Shown piece after piece: positions 8,356-22,462 of a DNA stretch of 64,000 nucleotides; the first letter of the stretch is position 1, and every line of letters begins with the position of its first letter. This stretch comes from Deltaproteobacteria bacterium (lineage in GTDB: Bacteria > Myxococcota_A > Polyangia > Nannocystales > Nannocystaceae), in the NCBI GenBank assembly GCA_016709225.1, contig JADJEE010000001.1:1674001-1738000 (forward strand), read 5' to 3'. The position numbers and the translations under genes are program-made. Below the pieces are notes generated by a model. The model had not been told where the DNA came from and did no database searches. It was given only the letters and a program-made list of their open reading frames with translations.

Positions 8356-8903
8356 CGGCGTTTTCCGCGGGGCCGCGCGCCGCCGGTCGTCGTCGCGGCC
8401 GCACCCTCGCCACCGCGCCGCAGCGCGGCGCAGACCCGAGCCTGTTCGATGGCGGCCATGGCCGCCTCGCCGCCCTTGTTGCCGTGCTTGGCACCCGCGC
8501 GATGGATCGACTGCTCGAGGCCGTCGGTGGTGAGGACCCCGAACGCCACCGGCACCCGGCCGCGCGACAGCGCGCCCAGGCCCTTGGTGACCTCGCCGGC
8601 AATCAGATCGAAGTGGATCGTGTCGCCGCGCATCAGGCACCCCAGGGCGATGACGGCGTCGATGTCGGGCCGCTCGCACAGCCGCGCGGCGGCCTGCGGG
8701 ATCTCCCACGCACCCGGCACGCGAACCACCACGATGTCGTCGCTCGCGGCGCCGTGGCGCAGCAGCGTGTCGACGGCGGCGACCATCAGCGGCTCGGTGA
8801 TGAAGCCGTTGAACCGGCTCACGACCACGCCGAAGCGCAGCCCCTTCGCATCGAGCTCGCCCTCGATCACACGCACACCACCTGGAGCTCCGGACGCGGA
8901 CAC
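8352..8903 (-). CDS. ribH: 6,7-dimethyl-8-ribityllumazine synthase
   Basis: Penultimate enzyme of riboflavin synthesis, condensing 5-amino-6-ribitylamino-uracil with dihydroxybutanone phosphate. Seen in the 183 residues: FGVVVSRFNGFITEPL (substrate loop), VPGAWEIPQAA, ALGCLMRGDTIHFD with the catalytic His, and GLGALSRGRVPVAFGVLTT. A Gly/Arg-rich C-terminal tail of about 25 residues is an unusual extension. The GTG at 8903 is the longest start; GTGs at 8876 or 8870, just before the typical RVIEGEL beginning, are alternatives and would give a more usual length. It heads a leftward ribH-nusB-M17-like operon. Confidence 0.95.
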   Translation of the reverse strand: MSASGAPGGVRVIEGELDAKGLRFGVVVSRFNGFITEPLMVAAVDTLLRHGAASDDIVVVRVPGAWEIPQAAARLCERPDIDAVIALGCLMRGDTIHFDLIAGEVTKGLGALSRGRVPVAFGVLTTDGLEQSIHRAGAKHGNKGGEAAMAAIEQARVCAALRRGGEGAAATTTGGARPRGKRR

Positions 8904-8909
8904 GGGCCC

Positions 8910-8939
8910 GGCTTACCCCGACCCGCGCGTCCGAATCAA
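8910..8939 (-). promoter_or_regulatory. Possible ribH promoter
   Basis: On the minus strand TTGATT (8939-8934) and TAAGCC (8915-8910) are separated by 18 bases and end 6 bases before the ribH GTG. The -35 is fair and the -10 is poor. If real it would give an almost leaderless ribH transcript. I see no FMN riboswitch fold in the short upstream region. Confidence 0.3.
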
Positions 8940-8953
8940 GGGCGGCCGGCGGC

Positions 8954-8992
8954 GGTCGGCGCGGGCGATCGGCGCGGACGATCGGCGCGGAC
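8954..8992. repeat. 13-bp tandem repeat, three copies, in a divergent promoter region
   Basis: Three adjacent 13-base units; the second and third are identical (GATCGGCGCGGAC) and the first differs at two positions. They lie between the divergent ribH and Ser/Thr kinase genes and could bind a regulator or simply be slipped-strand repeats. The rest of this 257-base gap shows no gene. Confidence 0.7.
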
Positions 8993-9160
8993 GCGGGCCC
9001 CCTTGGCCCCAAGGCCGCGCCGGCGCTCGCGACCGCGCGCACCGCCGGCGGTGCCCTCGGGGTTTCGCGAGGCCGCCCGCGCGTCCCGACCGGAAACCGC
9101 GCTACCATCGGAGCGAAACGGCGGCCCTTCGCGTCCACGCCTGGGAGCCGGCATCCGTCC

Positions 9161-10924
<1,764 letters not shown>

Positions 10925-10944
10925 CGCCGCCCTTCCCCCTTGCC

Positions 10945-11553
10945 TCACGCGTCGACGTCGACGATGCCGCGGGCCTCGGCGAGTGCACGGATGCGTCGTT
11001 TGATCCGCTCGTAGCGCTTGCGCAACGCCGCCGCCTGGCGATCGAGCGCCGACGACGAGCCGATCGCCTCGTCGTCCTCGGCGAAGACCTGCGCCAGCTC
11101 GCGCCACGGCAGCCCGCGATCGACCCGCAGCGTCAGCAGCATGCGATCGTCTTCGTCGAGCTCGGCGCGCAGCGCTGCAACCTCGGCCCGCACCGCCGTC
11201 TGCAGGAAGGCGGGCGTGGCCGTGCGGACCTCCTCCACCACCGCGGCCAGCCCCGCGGTGCTCATCCGCACCGCGTGTCGTTCCTTGCGTCGCAGCTGGG
11301 ACAGCGACCGACGCGCGATCACGTAGCACCACGCCCGCAGCGCAGCTGCTTCACCGAGGCCCGGCAAGCCCCGCCAGACGTTGATCGAGAACTGCGAGAA
11401 GGCCTCGTTGGCGACGCCCGCGTCGCCCGCCGCGACCCGCAGGAACCCCAGCACCTCGGGACCGAGTTCGCGGATCGTCAGGGTCGCGGCGCGATCGATG
11501 TCGCCAGCGCCGAGCGCCGCGGCCACCCGCGTCTCGAGGGTTGCAGCCGACAC
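10945..11553 (-). CDS. ECF-like sigma-70 family RNA polymerase sigma factor
   Basis: A 202-residue protein with sigma region 2 at about 30-95 (EAFSQFSINVWRGLPGL, LRAWCYVIARRSLSQLRRK) and region 4 at about 135-190 (LDEDDRMLLTLRVDRGLPWRELAQVF). It carries no region 1.1 or 3. It would direct RNA polymerase to a specific promoter set. It lies 9 bases downstream of the TPR kinase gene on the same strand, so the two are probably co-transcribed and the kinase may control the sigma factor or its anti-sigma. No anti-sigma gene is adjacent. It is not one of the housekeeping sigmas. Confidence 0.85.
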   Translation of the reverse strand: MSAATLETRVAAALGAGDIDRAATLTIRELGPEVLGFLRVAAGDAGVANEAFSQFSINVWRGLPGLGEAAALRAWCYVIARRSLSQLRRKERHAVRMSTAGLAAVVEEVRTATPAFLQTAVRAEVAALRAELDEDDRMLLTLRVDRGLPWRELAQVFAEDDEAIGSSSALDRQAAALRKRYERIKRRIRALAEARGIVDVDA

Positions 11554-11562
11554 GCGCGAGCA

Positions 11563-14445
<2,883 letters not shown>

Positions 14446-14559
14446 GGCGGGCCCCCGCGTCCACCGATTGGGTCCCGAGCTCGCGGGCACGGCTGCTCGG
14501 CGTGGCATGTCGGTGGCCACGATCGGCACGTGTCGGCGTACGTCAGGACGCCCCACGGG

Positions 14560-16206
14560 TCAGTGCGTGCAGCGCGTGCGGGCCTTGCACGTCAGCGCAT
14601 CGCCACCACCGGGGGCGCTGGCCAAGCTGGTGCTGAGCTCGGCGTTGCCGCTGTCATAGGCGGCGCGCCACCGCGCGAGCTCGTCGTTGCGATCGACCCC
14701 ACCGCTCTCCCGCAGGCCGCGCTCGAACCAGTACTGCAGGTCGGGCTGCAGCATGACCGGGACCTTCAGCGTCGCGCCCGGCTTCATCCGCGGCACCGGC
14801 ACGTAGACGCTCTCGTAGGTGCCCCACGCCCGCACCAGCATCGTGTCCTCGCGCGCGACGGTGTCGTCGTTGGTGACGGTCACGACGATGTACGCATCGC
14901 GGTGCTGGTAGGCGGGATCGGGCTTGAACCAGCGGTTGCCGCCGGGCCCGTGCGCCTGCGCGTCCGCGATGCCCTTGCGGACCCCGTCGATGAGCTTGCG
15001 CGTGCCGGCGGCCGCGAGTTCGGCGGTCAGCGGACCGACCCCGGCGGCGACCTCCTCGGCCACCAGCTGCACGAGGTAGTCCTCGCCCATCTCGGTGAGC
15101 TGCTCGAAGTTCGGCAGCGACGGCGGCACGCCGAGCGCCGCGAGGCCGGTGTCGAGCGCGCCGGCCAGCAGCGTGCTGCAGGTCGAGTCGCAGTACGGGA
15201 TGACGCCGGCAACGGTCGAGACGACGGCCTTCTTGATGTCGGCATAGGCTGCGCTGGCCCAGTCGATCGCATCGGCGGCGAACGCCAGCGCGTCGGTGAT
15301 CGCCTCGCCCACCGCGGCGACCGGATCCTTGCTCGATTTCGTGGTCGGATCCCACACGAACGCCTTGCCGATCGGCATGACGCTGCACGGCGGTCCCTCC
15401 GAAGCCGTCGAAGGGTACGGAAACTTCGTTGGGGTGCCGGGGCGCGCGGCGCAGGTGGTCACCACCCAGCGCTTCCATGCGTCGCTGGTGGCGAACTGGA
15501 TCGGCTCGTAGCGATCGATGTGCGCGTGCAGGCCCTTGGCCGGCTTGGGCGGCTTCGGTGGCGCGAGGCCGTCGGGGAACAACGTCACCTCGGTGCGCGC
15601 CTTGGGCCCGTGGACGATCTGCACCGGCTTCGACGCCGGCCCCAGCACCTTGCCGGCCCCGTCGACCGCGAACACGCGCAGCTCGTAGCGGCGCGGTGCA
15701 CTGCGCAGCGCCGAGGTCTTGGCGACCGCCGGCTTGCCGGCCATCTTCGACGCCGCCGAGGGCATCACCACCGGCGGCGGTGCCAGGGCCCCGAACGCGA
15801 CCTCGAAGCGCTGCCACTTCGTCAGCGCGCCGGTCGTCGCCACCGTGCCGTGGTCGAGCAAGCTGCCCTCGCCACCGAGGAATGGCTTGCTGCGCAGCTC
15901 CCAGCGCAGCCCCTTCGCCGCCGGGTTGCTCGAGCTGGCCCGGAACGCGAAGCCCCCGTTGTGCGTGAAGTCGACCGTCAGCGCGTGCTGCCACGCTTGG
16001 AACTCCGGCGAGGCGTTCTGCGTGGCCTCGACGCGCTCGCGCGTCATCGACAACGCTGGCAGTCGCCCCGTGGCGATGGTGCCCGGCAGCTGCGGCCCGC
16101 TCGGCGTCACCGCCGGAGCGGCGGCCGCGGCCCCCCCCGTCAGCAGCGCGAACGCCACGCATGCAGGGAGACAGCAACGGTCCAGGGTGTTCGCGTCGGC
16201 CTTCAC
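14560..16206 (-). CDS. Putative secreted protein of unknown function
   Basis: About 548 residues. An N-terminal hydrophobic stretch (VAFALLTGGAAAAAPA) is a probable signal peptide. I do not recognise the family. Residues about 40-230 look like beta-rich domains (FTHNGGFAFRASS, RRYELRVFAVDGAGKVLG). A helical Ala-rich middle follows, then a beta domain with AYIVVTVTNDDTVAREDTMLVRAWGTYESVYV near the end. Cysteine pairs such as CDSTCS suggest an oxidising compartment. A GTG at 16206 is the most upstream start that stays clear of the rpsA terminator; the true start is uncertain. The gene lies downstream of rpsA but is separated from it by a strong terminator, so it needs its own promoter. Confidence 0.6.
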   Translation of the reverse strand: MKADANTLDRCCLPACVAFALLTGGAAAAAPAVTPSGPQLPGTIATGRLPALSMTRERVEATQNASPEFQAWQHALTVDFTHNGGFAFRASSSNPAAKGLRWELRSKPFLGGEGSLLDHGTVATTGALTKWQRFEVAFGALAPPPVVMPSAASKMAGKPAVAKTSALRSAPRRYELRVFAVDGAGKVLGPASKPVQIVHGPKARTEVTLFPDGLAPPKPPKPAKGLHAHIDRYEPIQFATSDAWKRWVVTTCAARPGTPTKFPYPSTASEGPPCSVMPIGKAFVWDPTTKSSKDPVAAVGEAITDALAFAADAIDWASAAYADIKKAVVSTVAGVIPYCDSTCSTLLAGALDTGLAALGVPPSLPNFEQLTEMGEDYLVQLVAEEVAAGVGPLTAELAAAGTRKLIDGVRKGIADAQAHGPGGNRWFKPDPAYQHRDAYIVVTVTNDDTVAREDTMLVRAWGTYESVYVPVPRMKPGATLKVPVMLQPDLQYWFERGLRESGGVDRNDELARWRAAYDSGNAELSTSLASAPGGGDALTCKARTRCTH

Positions 16207-16242
16207 CCGGAGACGTGGCCGCCCCGGCGGGGTTGTGACATG

Positions 16243-16273
16243 AAAAAAGCGCGCCGACCGAGGTCGACGCGCT
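16243..16273 (-). terminator. Intrinsic terminator of rpsA
   Basis: On the minus strand an 11-bp stem (AGCGCG-T-CGAC pairing with GTCG-G-CGCGCT, one T-G wobble) with a four-base loop at 16273-16248 is followed by six T residues. It starts about 45 bases after the rpsA stop. This is the clearest rho-independent terminator in the window. Confidence 0.9.
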
Positions 16274-16318
16274 GTCGGGGCCGGTTGCCCAGCCCGGTTG
16301 GATGGGCGCCCGCGGCTG

Positions 16319-18055
<1,737 letters not shown>

Positions 18056-18338
18056 TTGGCTTCGCGCTCGGATTTGATTTCACGCGGCCGGTCGTGGGGA
18101 GACGCTCCGAGGGGGCGGGTCCACGCGCCCGTACCGTTTCGCCGTCCACTGGTGTGGGCGACGCTCGGCCGGGCGAACGCGCGAGGTGCGGACGGTAGGT
18201 CGTTTGCCCGGGGCGGTCAACCGCACCCGCAGCATTCGTGGCCCACGCGGGCGGCTCGGGGCCGGACGCGGCGGGTCGGGCTCGGGCGCGCCCGCGGGCC
18301 GGGGCCGGAGCCGCGCACGCGCGGCCGGGCGCGACGCT

Positions 18339-19031
18339 TCAGCCGCCGCGGCGGACCGCAGCGAGGATGGTCTCGACCACCGCGTCGACGCCCAGGCGCG
18401 AACTGTCGAGCAGCACCGCGTCGTCGGCCTGCTTGAGCGGCGCCGCGGCGCGCTCGCTGTCCCGCGCGTCGCGCTCGGCAACCTCGCGCTCGACCTCCGC
18501 GAGTGCCGGCACCTCGCCGCCCTTGGCGACGAGCTCGGCGTGGCGACGACGCGCCCGCGTGCCGAGGTCGGCGGTGAGGAAGAACTTGTGCCGTGCGTAC
18601 GGGAACACCACGGTGCCCATGTCGCGCCCCTCGGCGACGCAGCCGCGACGGCCGAGCTCGCGCTGGATCTCGAGCAACGCCGCGCGCACCGGCGCGTGCG
18701 CCGAGACCTTCGATGCGCCCTGCGAGATGTCGGGCGCTCGGATCGCGGCGGTGACGTCTTCGTCGCCCCACGCGACCGGCTGCGGCTGCCCCGGCGGCGG
18801 TAGCTCGCCGAAGCGGATCGGCAAGCCCTGCGCGAGCGCGGCCAGCGATTGCGCGTCGTCCCACGACACGCCGCGGCGACGGGCGACCAGCGCGAGGGTG
18901 CGGTAGATCGCGCCGGTGTCGAGCAGGGGCAGCCCCAGCGCACGGGCCACCCGCTGCGCGACCGAGGTCTTCCCGGCACCCGCGGGGCCATCGATCACCA
19001 CCAAGCGTCCGGCGTCGTCGGGCTGCGTCAT
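18339..19031 (-). CDS. cmk: Cytidylate kinase
   Basis: 230 residues, the usual length. P-loop IDGPAGAGKTS (residues 13-23) is followed by LLDTGAIYRTLAL, the CMP-binding segment. AEGRDMGTVVFP lies in the middle, and the C-terminal DSERAAAPLKQADDAVLLDSS is typical of bacterial Cmk. It phosphorylates CMP and dCMP to diphosphates. The ATG at 19031 places the P-loop where expected; longer in-frame readings have no family similarity. The neighbour downstream is rpsA, the conserved cmk-rpsA pairing. Confidence 0.97.
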   Translation of the reverse strand: MTQPDDAGRLVVIDGPAGAGKTSVAQRVARALGLPLLDTGAIYRTLALVARRRGVSWDDAQSLAALAQGLPIRFGELPPPGQPQPVAWGDEDVTAAIRAPDISQGASKVSAHAPVRAALLEIQRELGRRGCVAEGRDMGTVVFPYARHKFFLTADLGTRARRRHAELVAKGGEVPALAEVEREVAERDARDSERAAAPLKQADDAVLLDSSRLGVDAVVETILAAVRRGG

Positions 19032-19124
19032 CGGGGGGCGAGGCCGGCGGCAAGCCTGCCATCGCCCGAGCGTGGCGACAAGCGCCGCTTGTCGGTGCCC
19101 AGGTGCGTGACGTAGCGTTCGGGC

Positions 19125-19391
19125 ATGTGTCCTTTGCAAGCCATGGGCGCACGTCGCGAGCGCGCGCGTGCCGGTCGACGCGCACGCACGCGCGTGGCGT
19201 TGGCGGTGTTGACGTGGGGTCTGGCGGGCTGCGTGAGCGTGAAGGCTTCGCAGCGTGAGTACCTCAGCAAGCCCGAGATGACGCCCGCCGCCGATGCGCA
19301 CGAGGACGTGTGGCACTCCCACATCGAGGCCGCGCGCCACGGCGCGATGGGCGGTCACGGTGGTGCGGGCGGCGGCTGCGGTTGCGGATGA
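19125..19391 (+). CDS. DUF4266-type small lipoprotein
   Basis: An 88-residue lipoprotein (82 if the ATG at 19143 is used). The lipobox LAGC follows a short hydrophobic helix. The mature part starts CVSVKASQREYLSKPEM, contains HEDVWHSHIEAARHGAMGG, and ends GAGGGCGCG, matching my memory of the DUF4266 family pattern (CxxVKxxxREYLxxPxM and a Gly-Cys-rich end). In other bacteria such genes precede a DUF3570 gene, as here: its stop overlaps the next start as ATGA. Function is unknown; the Cys/His-rich end could bind metal. Confidence 0.82.
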   Translation: MCPLQAMGARRERARAGRRARTRVALAVLTWGLAGCVSVKASQREYLSKPEMTPAADAHEDVWHSHIEAARHGAMGGHGGAGGGCGCG

Positions 19392-20608
19392 ACGCGCGCG
19401 TGCGGGCTCGAAGCACGACTCCCCGCTGGCTGCGCGCGCTGACGTGGGCGCTGTGGCTCGTCACGCTGTGGCTGGCGCGCCCGGGCGCGGCACAGGCCGA
19501 GAACCGCGCGACCATGCGCGGGCAGTACTACCGCGAGAAGTCGACCCGCGTGCTGCAGCCGATGGTGCAGCTCAGCGCCGACGCGCCCGACGAACGCTTC
19601 ACGCTCGGCGCCGGCTACCTGCTCGACGCGATCAGCTCGGCCTCGATCGGCTCGGGCGCATCGCAGGTGACCGGCGGCGACAAGGTCTTCCACGAGATCC
19701 GCCACGAGCTCACCACCACGGTCGGCTCCAAGCTCGGCGAGTGGCAGCTGGGCGGCTTCTTCCGCTACTCCACCGAGACCGACTACGCCAGCCGTGCCGC
19801 CGGCGTGTCGGTCGGACGCGACTTCCTGCAGCGCAACATCAACCTCACCGCCTCGTACGCCGTCAACATCGACCGCGTCTACCGCATCGTCAACAACATC
19901 GACGTGCGACAGCCGTGGTGCGGCGGTGCGATCGCGCCGCAGGACTGCCGCGCCAAGGGCACCGGCATCGGCAGCAACTTCCTGCAGGTGCACCTGTTCG
20001 GCGTCGACTACTCGCACACCCTGCACAAGACCGTGCTCGCGGGCTTCCACGTGAACGTCGCGCACCAGGTCGGGCCGCAGGACAACCCCTACCGCGAGGG
20101 CTTCCTGGGCGGCATCGAGGAGACCCATCCGCACGTGCGCAACCGCGTCGTGCTGACCCCGAGCGTGCGATGGATGATCCCGCAGGCGCGCCTGGTGATC
20201 GAGCCGTTCTACGCCTTCTACACCGACGACTGGGGCATGCGCGCGCACAGCCCCGAGCTCCGCGTGCACGCACGGGTCGCCCGGCACCTGGTGCTGCGCG
20301 CCCGCTATCGCTACTACAAGCAGACCGCCGCGTTCTTCTGGCGCGCCGACGGGCAGTACGTCGACGGCGACGCGCAGTGCACCCGCGACGCGCCGCAGAA
20401 CTGCGCCACCGCCGACGTGAAGGTGATGCCGTGGGACTCGCACACGCCGGGCCTGCAGCTGACCTGGGAGTTCGACGGCATCGCCCGGCACAAGGGCCTG
20501 CACTGGCTCGAGGGCGGCTACCTCGAGGCCACCTACAACCACGCGTTCCAGAACAACCGCTATGGCAACGCCCGCATCGGCAACCTCGCGCTGTCGCTGG
20601 CGTTCTGA
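19388..20608 (+). CDS. DUF3570 family outer-membrane protein
   Basis: 406 residues with a cleavable signal peptide (LVTLWLARPGAAQA) and a body of alternating amphipathic strands ending in Phe (NLALSLAF), as expected for an outer-membrane beta-barrel. Family-like features include the N-terminal RGQYYREKSTRVLQP and GAGYLLDAISSAS, and repeated aromatic strand ends such as RYRYYKQTAAFFW. It is the conserved partner of the DUF4266 lipoprotein and is coupled to it by a 4-base overlap. Its molecular function is not known. In other bacteria the pair is sometimes found near thioredoxin-like and ApbE-like genes; here it is followed by a PpiC-like lipoprotein instead. Confidence 0.83.
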   Translation: MNARVRARSTTPRWLRALTWALWLVTLWLARPGAAQAENRATMRGQYYREKSTRVLQPMVQLSADAPDERFTLGAGYLLDAISSASIGSGASQVTGGDKVFHEIRHELTTTVGSKLGEWQLGGFFRYSTETDYASRAAGVSVGRDFLQRNINLTASYAVNIDRVYRIVNNIDVRQPWCGGAIAPQDCRAKGTGIGSNFLQVHLFGVDYSHTLHKTVLAGFHVNVAHQVGPQDNPYREGFLGGIEETHPHVRNRVVLTPSVRWMIPQARLVIEPFYAFYTDDWGMRAHSPELRVHARVARHLVLRARYRYYKQTAAFFWRADGQYVDGDAQCTRDAPQNCATADVKVMPWDSHTPGLQLTWEFDGIARHKGLHWLEGGYLEATYNHAFQNNRYGNARIGNLALSLAF

Positions 20609-21557
20609 GCCGGCGGGCGCGCTGCTGGCCGTCGCGCTCGCGCACGGCGGCTGCGAGCGCGCGCAGGGCCCGAGCCTCACACAGGCGGTCGCGCGCAGCG
20701 ACGATGCGCGGGTGGTCGCGATGGTCGCCGCCCGCGACGGCCTCGACGCCGAGGCCGCGCGGCAGCGCGTGGAGGCGCGTCGACGCATCGCCGCCGATGC
20801 GCTCGCCGGCGCCGACCTCCCCGAGGCCCTGCTCTCGCCGTCCCGCCGCGCCCACCTGGCGCGCACCGCCGCCGCCCGCGTCGCGCTGGCGGACCTGTTC
20901 GAGGCCAGCCACGGCGCCGAGGACATCCCCGACGACGACCCGATGCTGCAACGCGCGCGCGCCGACGGCCGCTTCGTGCACCCGCGCCTGCATCGGGTCT
21001 GTCAGGTGATCGCCACGCCGCCGGGCAAGCTCGAGGGCGACGCGCTCGCGGCCGCCCTCGCCGCACCCGGCTGGGAGGCCCGCGCGACCGAGGTGATCGC
21101 GACTCTGCGCCGCCACGTCGAGGCGACGGTGCCGCTGGGCGATCCACAGGCGTGCGCGCTGATGTTGTCGATGCTGCGGCTCGAGCACGACGACCCCGAC
21201 GACGACGTGGTGCTGCGCGGCGAGGGCGGTGGCGGCTTCGACCTCACAGCCTGTGCGGTGGCCCCCGCCGCCGACGGCAGCTGCAGCGAGCCCCGCTTCG
21301 CCCCCGAGTGGACCGCGGTGATCGGCGACGGGCCCACGCCCGGCGTGCGCGGACCGTTCACCACGCGCTTCGGCGTCCACCTCGCGCTCGTGCTCGAGGT
21401 GCTGCCGGCGCGCGGCCCCGACGACCCCGGCTTCGACGCCGAGGTCCGCGAGGCGGTGCTGCTGCCGTGGCGCACCGAGGCGTTCGGGCGCTGGCTCGAG
21501 CAGCTGCGCACGCGCCACGTCGCGTTGATCGCCAGCGACGGCGGCGGGGCGCCGTGA
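20562..21557 (+). CDS. PpiC-like (parvulin) lipoprotein, probably divergent
   Basis: 331 residues. Residues about 17-31 (AGALLAVALAHGGC) form a lipoprotein signal with a Cys lipobox. The helical N-terminal part resembles the chaperone helices of SurA/PpiC proteins (AARQRVEARRRIAADALAGADLPEALL). The later region VHPRLHRVCQVIATPP and FTTRFGVHLALVLEVLPA has the spacing of a parvulin prolyl isomerase, but the usual GG/F motifs are weak, so activity is doubtful. No ATG, GTG or TTG lies between 20562 and the lipobox, so the gene overlaps the DUF3570 end by 47 bases. It may help the upstream barrel fold. Confidence 0.6.
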   Translation: MATPASATSRCRWRSEPAGALLAVALAHGGCERAQGPSLTQAVARSDDARVVAMVAARDGLDAEAARQRVEARRRIAADALAGADLPEALLSPSRRAHLARTAAARVALADLFEASHGAEDIPDDDPMLQRARADGRFVHPRLHRVCQVIATPPGKLEGDALAAALAAPGWEARATEVIATLRRHVEATVPLGDPQACALMLSMLRLEHDDPDDDVVLRGEGGGGFDLTACAVAPAADGSCSEPRFAPEWTAVIGDGPTPGVRGPFTTRFGVHLALVLEVLPARGPDDPGFDAEVREAVLLPWRTEAFGRWLEQLRTRHVALIASDGGGAP

Positions 21558-21973
21558 CCACCAAGCCGCGCGCCACCGGCACGATCACGCCGCACCTCGA
21601 GACCGAGTTCGGCGTGGTGATGGCGCAGGTGGTCGGGCGGGTCGCAGGGGCCCGTGGCGCGGTGCTCACCGATCGCGACGGCCATGCGATCGACTACGCC
21701 CACGACGCCACTGCAATCGACGAGCTCGACCTGCAGATCGCCGGGGCCCAGTGCGCGCGCACGCTGCTGGCGATCGAGGTGGTTGCACGCCGGCGCGGCT
21801 TCGATCGCAACACGGTGCTGGTCGAGGCCTCGCAGGGGTGTCTGCTCGGTGCAACGCTGCCGCGCACCGACGATCTCACGCTGGTGCTGGTGCTGCGTGC
21901 CCGCGCCCACCTCGGGCTCGCGTTGCGGGAGTTCGAGCGCGCCTGCGACGAGCTCGAACGCATGCTCGCGTGA
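21554..21973 (+). CDS. Roadblock/LC7-like domain protein
   Basis: 139 residues read from a GTG that overlaps the previous stop as GTGA. The pattern HLETEFGVVMAQVVGRVAGARGAVLTDRDGHAIDYA, followed by two helices and a strand LVLVLRARAHLGLALREFERACDELE, fits the Roadblock/longin fold: sheet, helix, D-G turn. Such proteins in bacteria serve as MglB-like partners of small GTPases or as homodimeric scaffolds. No GTPase gene is adjacent. It is the last gene of a four-gene coupled chain with two envelope lipoproteins and a barrel, an unusual association. Confidence 0.65.
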   Translation: MTTKPRATGTITPHLETEFGVVMAQVVGRVAGARGAVLTDRDGHAIDYAHDATAIDELDLQIAGAQCARTLLAIEVVARRRGFDRNTVLVEASQGCLLGATLPRTDDLTLVLVLRARAHLGLALREFERACDELERMLA

Positions 21974-21974
21974 C

Positions 21975-21992
21975 GCATCCGGGTGCGGATGC
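21975..21992 (+). terminator. Short hairpin after the Roadblock gene
   Basis: GCATCC-GGGTGC-GGATGC begins 2 bases after the stop codon: a perfect 6-bp stem with a 6-base loop. No T-run follows, so it is at best a weak terminator or an mRNA 3' stabiliser. Confidence 0.35.
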
Positions 21993-22043
21993 CCGATCGC
22001 TCGCGGGACGCACGACCCGAGCGTTTACGCACCGTCTTCGTGC

Positions 22044-22071
22044 TTGACCCACTGCCCCGGTCGCATATGCT
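22044..22071 (+). promoter_or_regulatory. Putative sigma-70 promoter of the ferredoxin gene
   Basis: TTGACC (22044-22049) and TATGCT (22066-22071) with a 16-base spacer, 15 bases before the ATG. Good matches to both consensus hexamers in a region otherwise rich in GC. Predicted leader of only about 9 bases. Confidence 0.55.
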
Positions 22072-22086
22072 CGTGACCCCAACACC

Positions 22087-22395
22087 ATGGCCACGCATAT
22101 CACCGACGAGTGCATCAACTGCGGCGCTTGCGAGCCAGAGTGCCCGAACGAGGCCATCTCCGAGGGCGACGACAAGTACGTGATCGATCCCAACCTCTGC
22201 ACCGAGTGCGTGGGCTTCCACGACTACGAGGCGTGCCAGGCGGTGTGTCCGGTCGAGTGCTGCATCCCCGACCCCGGTCGGCGCGAGAGCGAAGACGATC
22301 TGTACGACCGCGCGCAGAAGATCCACCCCGACAAGACCTGGCCGTCGATCGCCGATCTGCCGCCGGGCCAGTCGCGCTTCCGCAAGAGCAAGTGA
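22087..22395 (+). CDS. YfhL-family ferredoxin (two 4Fe-4S clusters)
   Basis: 102 residues with Cys9, 12, 15, 19 in CINCGACEPECP and a second set in CTECVGFHDYEACQAVCP, the YfhL-type spacing with a long insert between the second and third Cys of cluster 2. An additional CC pair follows. It would carry electrons in the cytoplasm at low potential. The C-terminus (ESEDDLYDRAQKIHPDKTWP) is typical of the family. It appears to be a single-gene unit with its own promoter. Confidence 0.95.
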   Translation: MATHITDECINCGACEPECPNEAISEGDDKYVIDPNLCTECVGFHDYEACQAVCPVECCIPDPGRRESEDDLYDRAQKIHPDKTWPSIADLPPGQSRFRKSK

Positions 22396-22441
22396 GTCCG
22401 TCGCGGCCGCGCCAGGCCGCGCCCCCGCGCGCGGTTTGACG

Positions 22442-22447
22442 TAGACT
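22442..22447 (+). promoter_or_regulatory. TAGACT -10-like hexamer before the first flippase gene
   Basis: TAGACT sits 15 bases before the ATG. The 11-mer GTAGACTCGCG around it recurs exactly before the giant TPR gene at 50517. No convincing -35 is seen at 17 bases. Inference from placement. Confidence 0.35.
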
Positions 22448-22462
22448 CGCGCCACCCCGACG

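Noticed and set aside
8904..8960. FMN riboswitch upstream of ribH
   Set aside because: The region is too short and shows none of the conserved RFN elements; the gene appears to have an almost leaderless promoter instead.
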